NCBI GenBank assembly: GCA_963811585.1 | Contig: CAWERR010000008.1 | Location: 372,001-436,000 of the forward strand | Direction: 5' to 3' | Source: JACDHG01 sp963811585 | GTDB taxonomy: Bacteria; Actinomycetota; Actinomycetes; Propionibacteriales; Nocardioidaceae | DNA: 64,000 bases | Shown here: positions 56,295 through 64,000 of the stretch, piece by piece | Position numbering within the stretch: position 1 is the first letter of the stretch | Layout: each line of letters starts with the position of its first letter | Notes under the pieces: model-generated | What the model was told of the DNA's origin: nothing | What the model saw: the letters and a program-made list of their open reading frames with translations, nothing else | Databases searched by the model: none | Position numbers and translations under genes: made by a program

Positions 56295-56478
56295 GGGTTC
56301 ATCGTCGCATCCCGGTTGCAGGGTCAGTGCCCGGGTCCGCGGGTCGGGCAAGGACCCATTTGTTCGGTTCGACCAAGCAGGCCCGACCCCGTACACTCGG
56401 TTTCTTGGTGGCCTTTACACCCTTGTTTGTCGCGCCCTCAGCCAGGTGTGTGACGCACATCGAGCACAGGTGCACCGG

Positions 56479-56551
56479 AGGGCAGTGGCTCAATTGGCAG
56501 AGCACCGGTCTCCAAAACCGGCGGTTGGGGGTTCGAGTCCCTCCTGCCCTG
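56479..56551 (+). tRNA. tRNA-Trp (anticodon CCA)
   Basis: The 73-nt tRNA has acceptor stem AGGGCAG / CTGCCCT, anticodon stem CCGGT / ACCGG with loop CTCCAAA giving anticodon CCA, and T-arm GGGGGTTCGAGTCCCTC. The CCA end is not encoded. The usual actinobacterial order tRNA-Trp, secE, nusG follows. Confidence 0.95.
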
Positions 56552-56592
56552 CGAAGCACCACCACGAATCAGTAGAGAGGAGGTAGCGATCG

Positions 56593-56831
56593 GTGACAGA
56601 AACTCGCTCCCGAGCTCATCGAGCAACCGGCAGCCGAGTAGCCCCGGCCGCACCAGCTTGCCCCTGTTCTTCCGTCAGGTCATCGCCGAGCTGCGCAAGG
56701 TCATCTGGCCGACGCGCGACCAGCTGGTCACCTACTTCCTGGTCGTCTTGGTCTTTGTGCTGTTCATGATCGCGTTCGTGTCACTGTTGGACTATGCGTT
56801 CAACATGGCGTCGTTCAAGATCTTCGGCTGA
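56593..56831 (+). CDS. secE: Preprotein translocase subunit SecE, one frameshift near the start
   Basis: A very good ribosome-binding site (GAGAGGAGGT) precedes GTG 56593. From the GTG only TE is in the right frame; loss of one A near 56600 (GAAAC for GAAAAC) shifts it. After that the frame reads NSLPSSSSNRQPSS and LFFRQVIAELRKVIWPTRDQ, then a membrane helix (LVVLVFVLFMIAFVSLLDYA) and the end MASFKIFG. The family signature is FRQVIAELRKVIWP. SecE is essential, so an error in the sequence is more likely than a mutation. It contains one transmembrane helix as usual. Confidence 0.85.
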
Positions 56832-56865
56832 GGCGCCCGCCCGCCGGTCGTCTCGAGATAAGTCT

Positions 56866-57924
56866 GTGAGTGACCCCGAAGTGACCGAGCAATCCGTGTC
56901 AGAAACCGTGTCCGAGGATACGGCGGCTGCCGCTGACGAGTCCGTCGACGAGACGGCCGCCGAGCAGGTTCCCTCCGCAGCCGCAGCCGCGGACGAGTCG
57001 ACTAGCGACACGGTCGCCGACTCCGCCGAGGCTGGAGGTGACCCGGCTGACGCTAGCCTCGCCGATGCCGAGGTTGAGCCCGTGGTCGCCGATCTGGCCG
57101 GCACCGACGTCGACGTTGACCGACCGAAACTGGCACCGAGCTGAAGCGACGCCGATCTTGCTCTCACCGACTCCGTCGCCGATATCGACCAGACCGACGC
57201 AGGCGCCGAAGCCGACGTTGACGTCGCGCTGGCCGACCCCGTCGCTGACCTGGCCGGCACCGCGCCGCGTCGCTGACGAGGCCGCGGTCGAGCCTGTCGA
57301 TGCCGTAGCCGCGGAAGAAGAGGCTGTCGTCGACCCGCTGGAGGAGTTCCGCGAGGCGCTGCGGGCCAAGGCTGGTGACTGGTACGTCATCCACACGTAC
57401 TCAGGCATGGAGAACCGGGTCAAGACCAACCTCGAGAACCGCATCTCCTCCCTCAACATGGAGGACTTCATCCACGAGGTCCATGTGCCGCAGGAGGAAG
57501 TCTCCGAGATCAAGAACGGTCAGCGCCGCATCGTGCGCCGCACCGTGCTGCCGGGCTACGTCCTGGTCCGGATGGACCTCACCGACGAGTCCTGGTCGGC
57601 CGTTCGGCATACCCCGTCTGTGACAGGGTTCGTCGGCCACAGCCACCAGCCGGTGCCGCTCAGCCTCGACGAGGTCGAGGCGATGCTTGCGCCGGCCATC
57701 GTCGAGGAGCGAAGGCATCGCCGCAGCAGAAGCAGGCGCAGAAGGTCGAGTTCACGGACTTCTACGCAGGTGACTCCGTGATGGTCGTCGACGGACCGTT
57801 CGCGACGCTCCACGCCACCATCACCGAGATCAACGTCGACGCCCAGCGCGTCAAGGCGCTCGTCGAGATCTTCGGCCGCGAGACACCTGTCGAGCTGAGC
57901 TTCAGTCAGATCCAGAAAGTCTGA
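56866..57924 (+). CDS. nusG: Transcription termination/antitermination protein NusG, several indels
   Basis: GTG 56866 begins a long acidic N-terminal extension (SDPEVTEQSVSETVSED and many Asp, Glu, Ala). It contains an in-frame TGA at 57142 and ends at 57276 in one frame. The NusG domain resumes in another frame with WYVIHTYSGMENRVKTNLEN, FIHEVHVPQEEV and VLPGYVLVRMDLTDESW. Near 57715 the frame changes again; the KOW part continues as DFYAGDSVMVVDGPFATLHA and ends ETPVELSFSQIQKV. NusG is essential and the parts are conserved, so at least three events are probably sequence errors. Confidence 0.85.
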
Positions 57925-57946
57925 GGCGGCGCGTGCGCCGACTCAG
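57921..57946 (+). terminator. Hairpin at the nusG stop codon
   Basis: CTGAGGCGGCGC / GCGCCGACTCAG forms an outer 5-bp and inner 6-bp stem with one mismatch and a 2-nt loop region, overlapping the nusG stop. ATTT follows. It may reduce read-through into rplK, which starts 108 nt later. Confidence 0.55.
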
Positions 57947-58053
57947 ATTTCTGGTTGGCCGAAGTCAGCTTCTGCGAGGCAGAGCGGCCCACCACCACAA
58001 CCTGAAGATCGATCAATAGCTCACGAGAAACAACCAAGAGAACCCAAGGACCC

Positions 58054-58488
58054 ATGCCCCCCAAGAAGAAGAAGATCGCAGCGCTCGTCAAGGTGCAGCT
58101 GCAGGCCGGTGCGGCAACTCCTGCTCCGCCCGTCGGTACCGCCCTCGGTCCGCACGGCGTGAACATCATGGAGTTCTGCAAGGCCTACAACTCAGCCACC
58201 GAAGCGATGCGTGGCAACGTCGTCCCCGTCGAGATCACCATCTTCGAGGACCGGTCGTTCACCTTCATCACCAAGACGCCCCCGGCGGCCGAGCTGATCA
58301 AGAAGGCTGCCGGTCTGCAGAAGGGCTCCTCCGTGCCACATAAGGACAAGGTTGGCCGGATCAACCGCGACCAGGTCCGTGAGATCGCGACGACGAAGAT
58401 GCCCGACCTGAACGCCAACGACGTCGATGCCGCGATGAAGATCGTCGAGGGCACAGCCCGCTCGATGGGAATCACGGTCGTCGGCTAA
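58054..58488 (+). CDS. rplK: 50S ribosomal protein L11
   Basis: This 144-residue protein is intact. The N-terminal domain has KVQLQAGAATPAPPVGTALG with the conserved PP pair, then GVNIMEFCKAYNSATE, and the C-terminal rRNA-binding domain has KMPDLNANDVDAAMKIVEGT and ARSMGITVVG. It binds 23S rRNA at the GTPase centre. ATG 58054 is preceded by AACCCAAGGACCC, a moderate ribosome-binding site. Its intact frame contrasts with nusG just before it. Confidence 0.96.
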   Translation: MPPKKKKIAALVKVQLQAGAATPAPPVGTALGPHGVNIMEFCKAYNSATEAMRGNVVPVEITIFEDRSFTFITKTPPAAELIKKAAGLQKGSSVPHKDKVGRINRDQVREIATTKMPDLNANDVDAAMKIVEGTARSMGITVVG

Positions 58489-58608
58489 CGTCGATCGCGT
58501 ACGACGTCACACCGCAGTCAACCGTTCAACCGCTCAACCGGCAACACGTGGCAGGGCCGCGCTGGCCCATCCGACCACACCTGGTGGCTCACGAAAGGAA
58601 ACCAGCTC

Positions 58609-59328
58609 ATGCAGCGCAGCAAGGCCTACAGGGCCGCCTCAGACCAGATCGACCCCGACAAGCTCTACGCCCCGCGCGACGCGGTGAAGCTCACCCAGAC
58701 GGGCGGCGCACGGAAGTTCGACCCCACGATCGACGTGGCGATGCGCCTCGGGGTCGACCCCCGCAAGGCCGACCAGATGGTCCGCGGCACCGTCAACCTT
58801 CCCCACGGGACCGGCAAGACGGCTCGCGTGCTCGTGTTCGCAAGCGGCGACAAGGCTGAAGACGCCCGGACCGCGGGAGCCGACCATGTCGGTGGCGACG
58901 AGCTCATCGACAAGGTCAACGGCGGCTGGCTCGACTTCGACGCAGTCGTGGCCACACCCGACATGATGGGCAAGGTCGGTCGACTCGGACGTGTCCTCGG
59001 CCCCCGCGGGCTGATGCCGAACCCCAAGACCGGCACGGTGACCCCTGATGTCACGAAGGCTGTCAACGACATCAAGGGCGGCAAGATCGAGTTCCGCGTT
59101 GACCGGCATGCCAACCTGCACTTCATCATCGGCAAGGCGTCATTCGCGACTGAGAAGCTGGTCGAGAACTACGCCGCAGCGCTCGACGAGGTGCTCAGGC
59201 TCAAGCCCGCGAGCTCCAAGGGCCGCTACCTGCGCAAGGTCACCATGTCGGCCACGATGGGCCCGGGAGTCCAGGTCGATCCCAACCGCACACGCAACCT
59301 CCTTGCCGCCGAACAGGGCGAGGACTGA
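58609..59328 (+). CDS. rplA: 50S ribosomal protein L1
   Basis: This 239-residue L1 protein is intact. Conserved parts are FDPTIDVAMRLGVDPRKADQ, VRGTVNLPHGTGKTARV, MMGKVGRLGRVLGPRGLMPN, and KTGTVTPDVTKAVNDIKGGK. In many bacteria L1 also represses its own operon by binding the rplKA mRNA. ATG 58609 follows GAAAGGAAACC. It ends 62 nt before a lipoprotein gene that interrupts the usual rplA-rplJ order. Confidence 0.96.
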   Translation: MQRSKAYRAASDQIDPDKLYAPRDAVKLTQTGGARKFDPTIDVAMRLGVDPRKADQMVRGTVNLPHGTGKTARVLVFASGDKAEDARTAGADHVGGDELIDKVNGGWLDFDAVVATPDMMGKVGRLGRVLGPRGLMPNPKTGTVTPDVTKAVNDIKGGKIEFRVDRHANLHFIIGKASFATEKLVENYAAALDEVLRLKPASSKGRYLRKVTMSATMGPGVQVDPNRTRNLLAAEQGED

Positions 59329-59390
59329 CAGTTCCCCACGTACGCTGGACTCCTTGGGGAGTTTCCCTGACGATCTCGAGGGGTTACAGA

Positions 59391-60170
59391 ATGACGATGC
59401 GACGGCTGGCAGTATCCCTGGTAGCGACCGGCCTGTTGGTCGGCCTGGCCGGCTGTGGCGGCGATAGCAACGACGCAAGCACCGACGCCTCCAACACGTC
59501 GGCGCCCGACGGTGCTGCCCTCCTCACCAAGGAGACCTTCGCGCAGGAAGTCGTCGCCGGACAGACGAGTGCGGGTTCCGCGCACATCGAGGCAACCGTT
59601 GAGATGGCGTCCGAGTCGTTCGAGATGTCAGGCGATGTTGCCGGGCTGGGCGACGCCGACGCGATGGAGATGGACGCGACGGCCACCGTGCAGAGCGTGA
59701 AGATGCGCCTGCTGATCGTCGAGAAGGTGCTCTACATCGAGGGGGAGCAGTTCGCGCCGGAGGGGAAGAAGTGGCTCAGCATCGACCTCACCGACCCCAG
59801 CAACCCGATCAGCCAGATCTTCGACGCCGCCAACCCCGCCAACTTCACCGCGTACCTCGAGGGCATCACCGACCTCAAGGACAAGGGTGCTGCCACGGTC
59901 GACGGTGTCGAGACACGGCACTACAGCATCACCGTCGACACGGCTGAGATGCTCAAGTCCCACCCGATGTTCAAGGGCCAGGACGCGTCAACGCTTGGGT
60001 TGCCTGCCGAGCTGACCAGCGATGTGTACGTCGACAGCAACAACCGTCTTGTCCAGCTCAAGGTCACGATGGGCGGCTCCGGCAGCTTCGAAGTCCACTT
60101 CAGCGACTACGGCAAGGATGTGTCGGTCGAGGCGCCGGACCCCAGCACGGTGGGCGAGTTCAGCCTCTGA
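59391..60170 (+). CDS. LppX/LprAFG-type lipoprotein
   Basis: This 259-residue protein has a lipoprotein signal (MRRLAVSLVATGLLVGLAGC, Cys near residue 22). After a Ser/Thr/Asp linker, a beta-rich domain contains FAQEVVAGQTSAGSAHIEAT, LLIVEKVLYIEGEQF, KKWLSIDL and VDGVETRHYSITVD, which fits the LppX_LprAFG family. Those proteins bind lipids such as triacylglycerol or lipoglycans in the cell envelope and work with transporters. It is inserted between rplA and rplJ; the YrbE/Mce genes follow later, a link that is only suggestive. Confidence 0.82.
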   Translation: MTMRRLAVSLVATGLLVGLAGCGGDSNDASTDASNTSAPDGAALLTKETFAQEVVAGQTSAGSAHIEATVEMASESFEMSGDVAGLGDADAMEMDATATVQSVKMRLLIVEKVLYIEGEQFAPEGKKWLSIDLTDPSNPISQIFDAANPANFTAYLEGITDLKDKGAATVDGVETRHYSITVDTAEMLKSHPMFKGQDASTLGLPAELTSDVYVDSNNRLVQLKVTMGGSGSFEVHFSDYGKDVSVEAPDPSTVGEFSL

Positions 60171-60261
60171 CGACCGCCGGCCTGCATCGCCGCCACGGGC
60201 ATCCGGCTGGTGCCGTGCAGCCGATTTGGTGCGGTGGCGCCGCGCGTCGTACGCTGTGACC

Positions 60262-60396
60262 ACCGAAGACCGTCGGTCGTTGGTCTGCTAGTTGAGACCA
60301 ACCGAAGGCCCCGCCCAGCGGGCGACCCACGCAGGAGTGATTGTCGATATCGGCCCCGCCGATCCTCGCCTCATGCGCCTGCATGGGGCGTTTTTT
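60262..60396 (+). ncRNA. Ribosomal protein L10 leader with attenuator hairpin
   Basis: The region 60262-60340 carries the L10-leader pattern of actinobacteria: ACCGAAGACCGTCGGTCG, then GAGACCAACCGAAGGCCC and GCGGGCGACCCACGCAGGAG. L10-L12 complex binding to such leaders represses rplJL. Downstream, 60367-60390 forms a 10-bp hairpin CGCCTCATGC / GCATGGGGCG with a 4-nt loop and one G-T pair, directly followed by six T residues (60391-60396). This is a standard intrinsic terminator 65 nt before the rplJ start, so attenuation is likely. Confidence 0.85.
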
Positions 60397-60461
60397 CGTC
60401 ACCGCAGCTGGGCGGGTGACCGTAGGTCTCGGCGTTCGATGTCTTTCCTGGAAGGAGATCC

Positions 60462-61230
60462 ATGGCGCGGCCAGACAAGGCAGCAGCCGTCGCGGAGCTG
60501 CGGACGAGTTCCGTAGCTCTGGCGGAGCGGTGCTGACTGATTATCGCGGGCTCACCGTGAAGCAGCTGCAGGAACTGCGGCGAGCTCTCGGTGAGAACGT
60601 CAACTATGCCGTGGTGAAGAACACGCTCACCAAGATCGCGGCCAAGGAGGCGGGTGTCGAAGGATTCGACGACCTGCTGGTCGGCCCGTCTGCGATCGCC
60701 TTCATCAAGGGCGACCCGGTGGAGGCAGCCAAGAGCCTGCGTGACTTCGCCAAGGCCAACTCACCTCTCGTCATCAAGGGCGGCGTCCTCGACGGCAAGC
60801 CGCTGACCGTCGACGAGATCTCCAAGATCGCTGACCTCGAGTCGCGCGAGGTTCTCCTCGGCAAGCTCGCAGGTGCGCTCCTGGCATCGCTCAGCAACGC
60901 CGTCTACCTGCTCAACGCCCCGCTGTCGCAGGCCGCACGTCTTGTCGGTGCCTTGCAGGCGAAGGCCGAGCAGGACCCGTCGTCCTCGCGGCCGACGCCG
61001 GTGAGCCGGCGACGTCTGTCGAGGACACTGCGGCGCCCGCAGCTGAGGAGTCCGCGCTGAGGAGTCCACGCCTGACGAGTCGCAGCCGAGGAGTCCGCAC
61101 CTGACCGAGTCCGCAGCTGAGGAGTCCGCGGCGGACAGCACCGAAACCGACGCCGCTGCGGTGGCCGACGAGCCGACGGCTGCCGAGGACCGACACAGAA
61201 TCCGAGGCCGCGGAGCCACCCGAGAGCTGA
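60462..61230 (+). CDS. rplJ: 50S ribosomal protein L10 with long acidic tail, several indels
   Basis: ATG 60462 follows GGAAGGAGATCC. MARPDKAAAVAEL is in one frame; a shift near 60502 (one base missing) continues as DEFRSSGGAVLTDYRGLTVK, YAVVKNTLTKIAAKEAGVEG and LVIKGGVLDGKPL, the L10 core. After ALQAKAEQDPSSS near 60990 further shifts occur. The tail is Ala/Glu/Ser-rich with repeats such as AEESA and ends EPPES at 61230. At least three indels are needed. L10 is essential, so the errors are probably in the sequence. The tail is longer than in most bacteria. Confidence 0.85.
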
Positions 61231-61302
61231 CAGTTCACCCGACCATCCCGAAACCGACCGGCGGACACCCGCAGGTCTGCAAGCTCGGAAAAGGAACCCA
61301 TC

Positions 61303-61693
61303 ATGGCGAAGCTCACCACCGACGAGCTCCTCGACGCGTTCAAGGAGATGACCCTCCTCGAGCTCAGCGAGTTCGTGAAGCAGTTCGAAGAAACCTTCGG
61401 CGTGACGGCAGCGGCCCCCGTGGCCGCGGCCGTTGCGCGGTGCCCCCGCTGGCGCCGCCGGAGAGGCAGCCCCCGAGGAGCAGGACGAGTTCGACGTCGT
61501 CCTCGAGGCGGCCGGTGACAAGAAGATCCAGGTCATCAAGGAGGTGCGCACGCTGACCAGCCTCGGCCTCAAGGAGGCCAAGGACCTCGTGGAGGGCGCC
61601 CCCAAGCCCATCCTGGAGAAGGTCGCGAAGGATGCTGCCGAGAAGGCCAAGGAGTCGCTCGAGGCCGCAGGCGCCACCGTCTCCGTCAAGTAA
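61303..61693 (+). CDS. rplL: 50S ribosomal protein L7/L12, one indel
   Basis: ATG 61303 follows AAAAGGAACCCATC. MAKLTTDELLDAFKEMTLLE and LSEFVKQFEETFGVTAAAPV are the N-terminal dimerisation domain. Near 61435 the frame changes in an Ala-rich hinge (GTTGCGCGGTGCC). The C-terminal domain then runs from EFDVVLEAAGDKKIQVIKEV to LEAAGATVSVK, including GLKEAKDLVEGAPKPI. Apart from one base the protein is normal. The hinge is low-complexity and GC-rich, a place where sequencing errors are common. Confidence 0.9.
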
Positions 61694-61733
61694 CCCCCGC
61701 GCGTCGTCGATCCGACGACGCTGCACTGCATTG

Positions 61734-61769
61734 CACAGGCGGCCGTCCCGGTTGGGATGGCCGCCTGTG
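61734..61769 (+). terminator. Strong hairpin terminator after rplL
   Basis: Arms CACAGGCGGCC and GGCCGCCTGTG plus an inner GTCCC / GGGAT give a 16-bp stem with one G-T pair and a GGTT tetraloop. It lies 41 nt after the rplL stop and before the YrbE/Mce transporter operon. No T run follows. It probably ends the rplJL transcript. Confidence 0.8.
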
Positions 61770-61893
61770 TACGCAGAAGGTCGGAAATCGTGCATTATCG
61801 ATGCTAGTGACGATGGCGGACGTTTCTACCCGCGCGTAACCTCTGCAACCACCCGTCGTTGTTCCATGGAGGCGCAGTCAGGGAGGCCCGCAC

Positions 61894-62840
61894 GTGGGAG
61901 TGGAGATCAAAGTCGAGGGGCTGACCAAGTCCTTCGGCAAGGAGCTCATCTGGGGCGACGTCTCGTTGACCGTCCCTGCTGGGGAGATCTCGTGATGCTC
62001 GGTCCGTCGGGCACGGGCAAGTCGGTGTTCCTGAAGACGATCGTCGGACTCCTCAAACCTGACCGCGGCCACATCCACATCGCCGGCGTCGATATCGCGA
62101 CCTGCAGCGAGAAGGATCTCTACCAGGTGCGGAAGCTGTTCGGCGTGCTGTTCCAAGACGGCGCGATGTTCGGCTCGATGACCCTCTTCGACAATGTCGC
62201 GTTCCCTCTCCGTGAGCACACCAAGAAGTCGGAGAGCGAGATCCGTCAGATCGTGATGGAGAAGATGGAGCTTGTCGGGCTCGTCGGTGCGGAGGACAAG
62301 CTTCCCGGCGAGATCTCCGGCGGGTATGCGCAAGCGTGCGGGCCTCGCGCGCGCTCTGGTGCTCGACCCCGAGATCGTTCTCTTCGACGAGCCAGACTCG
62401 GGCCTCGACCCGGTGCGCACGGCGTTCCTGAACCAGCTCATCGTCGATCTCAACGCGCAGATCGAGGCGACGATGCTCATCGTCACCCACGACATCAACA
62501 CCGCGCGGACCGTGCCCGACAACATCGGGCTGCTCTACCACCGGCACCTGGCGATGTTCGGTCCCCGCGAGATGCTGCTTCGAGTGAAGAGCCCGTAGTC
62601 CGGCAGTTCCTCAACGCGCAGCGGGTCGGTCCTATCGGTATGTCGGAGGAGAAGGACGCCGACGAGCTGGCCGCCGAAGAAGGCGAAGAGCTGCCACCGC
62701 TGCCGGCGATCCCGCTGCAGCTCGAGCCGTCTGACGGCAGCACCCGCCCGACCCAGCGCGAGCCCGGAGCCTGGTGCCGCGACAACGGCGTCACGCCGCC
62801 ACCAGGCTCGTTCGACCCCGGCATGGTGATGGCTCCATGA
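61894..62840 (+). CDS. mkl: ABC transporter ATPase of Mce/Mkl (MlaF) type, three indels
   Basis: GTG 61894 gives MGVEIKVEGLTKSFGKELIW; the frame breaks near 61988. The Walker A motif GPSGTGKS and MFGSMTLFDNVAFPLREHTK are in the second frame. Near 62325 a third frame follows with MRKRAGLARAL and the Walker B VLFDEPDSGLDPV and TMLIVTHDI. Near 62580 it changes again to RQFLNAQRVGPI and an acidic, Pro-rich tail. All domains of the ATPase that drives Mce lipid importers are present. The next gene starts within its stop (4-nt overlap). The indels are probably sequence errors. Confidence 0.82.
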
Positions 62841-63627
62841 GCAGTGCACCCTCTCGCTCGGTCGGGCCGCGGGACCGCTGCGCGCCAGCGGCAACCTGTT
62901 CGCGTTCGGCCTGGATGTCGGCGCGCGACTGTTCCGCCGGCCGTTCCAGATGCGGGAGTTCATCCAGCAGGCGTGGTTCATCGCCTCGGTGACGATCATT
63001 CCGGCGGCGCTGGTCGCCATTCCGTTCGGTGCCGTGATCGCGCTGCAGGTCGGCGGACTGATCAAGCAGTTCGGTGCACAGAGCTTCACTGGGTCGGCGG
63101 CCGTCCTCGCCGTCGTCCGCGAGGCGGGCCCGATCGCCACGTCCTTGCTGATCGCCGGCGCGGGTGGCTCGGCGATCTGCGCGGACCTCGGTGCCCGCAA
63201 GATCCGTGAAGAGCTCGACGCCATGATGGTGCTCGGCATCGACCCGATCCAGCGGCTCGTGGTGCCGCGCGTCCTCGCCTGCATGCTGGTCTCGGTGTTC
63301 CTGAACGGACTGGTCAGCGTCGTCGGCGTCATCGGCGGCTATTTGTTCAACGTGGTGCTCCAAGGAGGCACTCCGGGCGCGTATCTCGCGTCGTTTACGG
63401 CCTTAGCCCAGTTACCCGACCTGTGGCAAGGGATGGCCAAGGCCCTTGTCTTCGGTCTGATCGCCGCCATCGTCGCGTGCTACAAGGGGATGAACGCCGG
63501 CGGTGGGCCCAAGGGCGTCGGCGATGCGGTCAACGAGTCCGTCGTCATCACGTTCATGTTGCTGTTCCTCGTCAACTTCGTGATGAGCGCGATCTACTTC
63601 CAGCTCGTTCCACCAAAGGGGGGTTAG
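62837..63627 (+). CDS. YrbE-type (MlaE) lipid ABC transporter permease A, one indel near the start
   Basis: ATG 62837 reads MSSAPSRSVGP in one frame; a one-base shift near 62870 continues as LRASGNLFAFGLDVGARLFR and MREFIQQAWFIASVTI. The MlaE family signature is clear: VREAGPIATSLLIAGAGGSA, ARKIREELDAMMVLGI and RLVVPRVLACMLVSVFLNG. Five to six hydrophobic helices are visible. With the second permease downstream and Mce proteins that should follow outside the window, it forms a lipid or sterol importer. Ends 1 nt before the next gene. Confidence 0.88.
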
Positions 63628-63628
63628 C

Positions 63629-64000
63629 GTGGCTGACGTCCGCAACATCTACCGGCGCCCGCTCTCCGCGCTCGACAACCTCGGGAACGAGCTGGCGTTC
63701 TACGTCAAGGCACTCGCCTGGACTCCGCGCACGATCTGGCGCTACCCCAAGGAGATCCTGCGGCTGCTGTCGGAGGTCACCCTCGGCTCGGGTGCGCTCG
63801 CCGTCATCGGGGGCACCGTCGGCGTCATCACCGCGCTGGCGTTCTTCACCGGCACCGAGGTCGGTCTGCAGGGATACGCCGCACTCAACCAGATCGGCAC
63901 GGCCCTTTTCTCCGGTTTCGTGTCGGCCTACTTCAACACCCGCGAGATCGCCCCGCTCGTCGCGGGCATCGCGCTCGCCGCGACGGTCGGATGCGGCTTC
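63629..64000 (+). CDS. YrbE-type permease B, N-terminal part (runs off window)
   Basis: GTG 63629 opens a frame that stays open to the window end, 124 codons: MADVRNIYRRPLSALDNLGN, FYVKALAWTPRTIWRYPKEI, then a membrane segment ALAVIGGTVGVITALAF and ALNQIGTALFSGFVSAYFNT and REIAPLVAGIALAATVGCG. This matches the second YrbE permease of Mce operons. No indel was seen in it. The mce genes should follow downstream. Confidence 0.88.
   Translation, partial: MADVRNIYRRPLSALDNLGNELAFYVKALAWTPRTIWRYPKEILRLLSEVTLGSGALAVIGGTVGVITALAFFTGTEVGLQGYAALNQIGTALFSGFVSAYFNTREIAPLVAGIALAATVGCGF

Noticed and set aside
57142..57144. TGA in nusG as selenocysteine
   Set aside because: It lies in a low-complexity acidic region with no conserved Cys/Sec position, and nearby indels explain it better.

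Overview
The window is high-GC actinobacterial DNA with many GTG starts, 4-nt start/stop overlaps, menaquinone synthesis, two F420-type enzymes, KorAB and an Mce/YrbE transporter. Gene content and order fit a Nocardioidaceae-like member of the Propionibacteriales. This is an inference from family knowledge; no search was run. No CRISPR array, insertion sequence, prophage or plasmid gene was seen.

Layout. 1-4441: the end of a histidine phosphatase gene, then a system II cytochrome c maturation operon (TlpA/ResA-like lipoprotein, CcdA, ResB, CcsB). 4458-4679: three tandem 74-bp hairpin repeats. 4693-15982: a PLDc_N membrane protein, a threonine/serine dehydratase-like enzyme, and menaquinone genes menA, menE, menC, menD, menF and menG mixed with an AraC-DinB fusion, a lipoprotein, a cysteine-free HesB protein and an F420/PPOX-type protein. 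16233-34310: a geranylgeranyl reductase (MenJ type), the full 14-gene complex I operon nuoA-N, and a polyprenyl diphosphate synthase, with a Rex-like operator just upstream. 35100-37939: KorB and KorA on the minus strand. 38228-39890: three small membrane proteins. 39960-48746: a second nuo cluster, A B C H I J K L M N, with no nuoD, E, F or G and a broken nuoH. 48770-51554: a membrane-anchored protein, YajQ, tRNA-Tyr and an LLM-class oxidoreductase. 51668-61693: a translation and transcription block with tRNA-Thr, tRNA-Met, rpmG, two MaoC/Had dehydratases, murB, adenosine deaminase, a broken aminotransferase, tRNA-Trp, secE, nusG, rplK, rplA, an LppX-type lipoprotein, the L10 leader, rplJ and rplL. 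61894-64000: the start of a YrbE/Mce lipid transporter.

How it works together. Most of the first 48 kb serves one respiratory chain. The Men enzymes and the polyprenyl synthase make menaquinone, the reductase probably modifies its tail, complex I reduces it, and the ccs genes mature c-type cytochromes downstream. KorAB makes reduced ferredoxin from 2-oxoglutarate and lies between the two complex I clusters. The second cluster keeps the Fe-S and proton-pumping subunits but lacks the NADH module and NuoD.

Quality warning. From about 54 kb onward many genes carry indels, including the essential secE, nusG, rplJ and rplL, next to intact rplK and rplA. Consensus sequence errors are the most likely cause, so gene loss in this part, including aspC and possibly nuoH2, should not be taken at face value.
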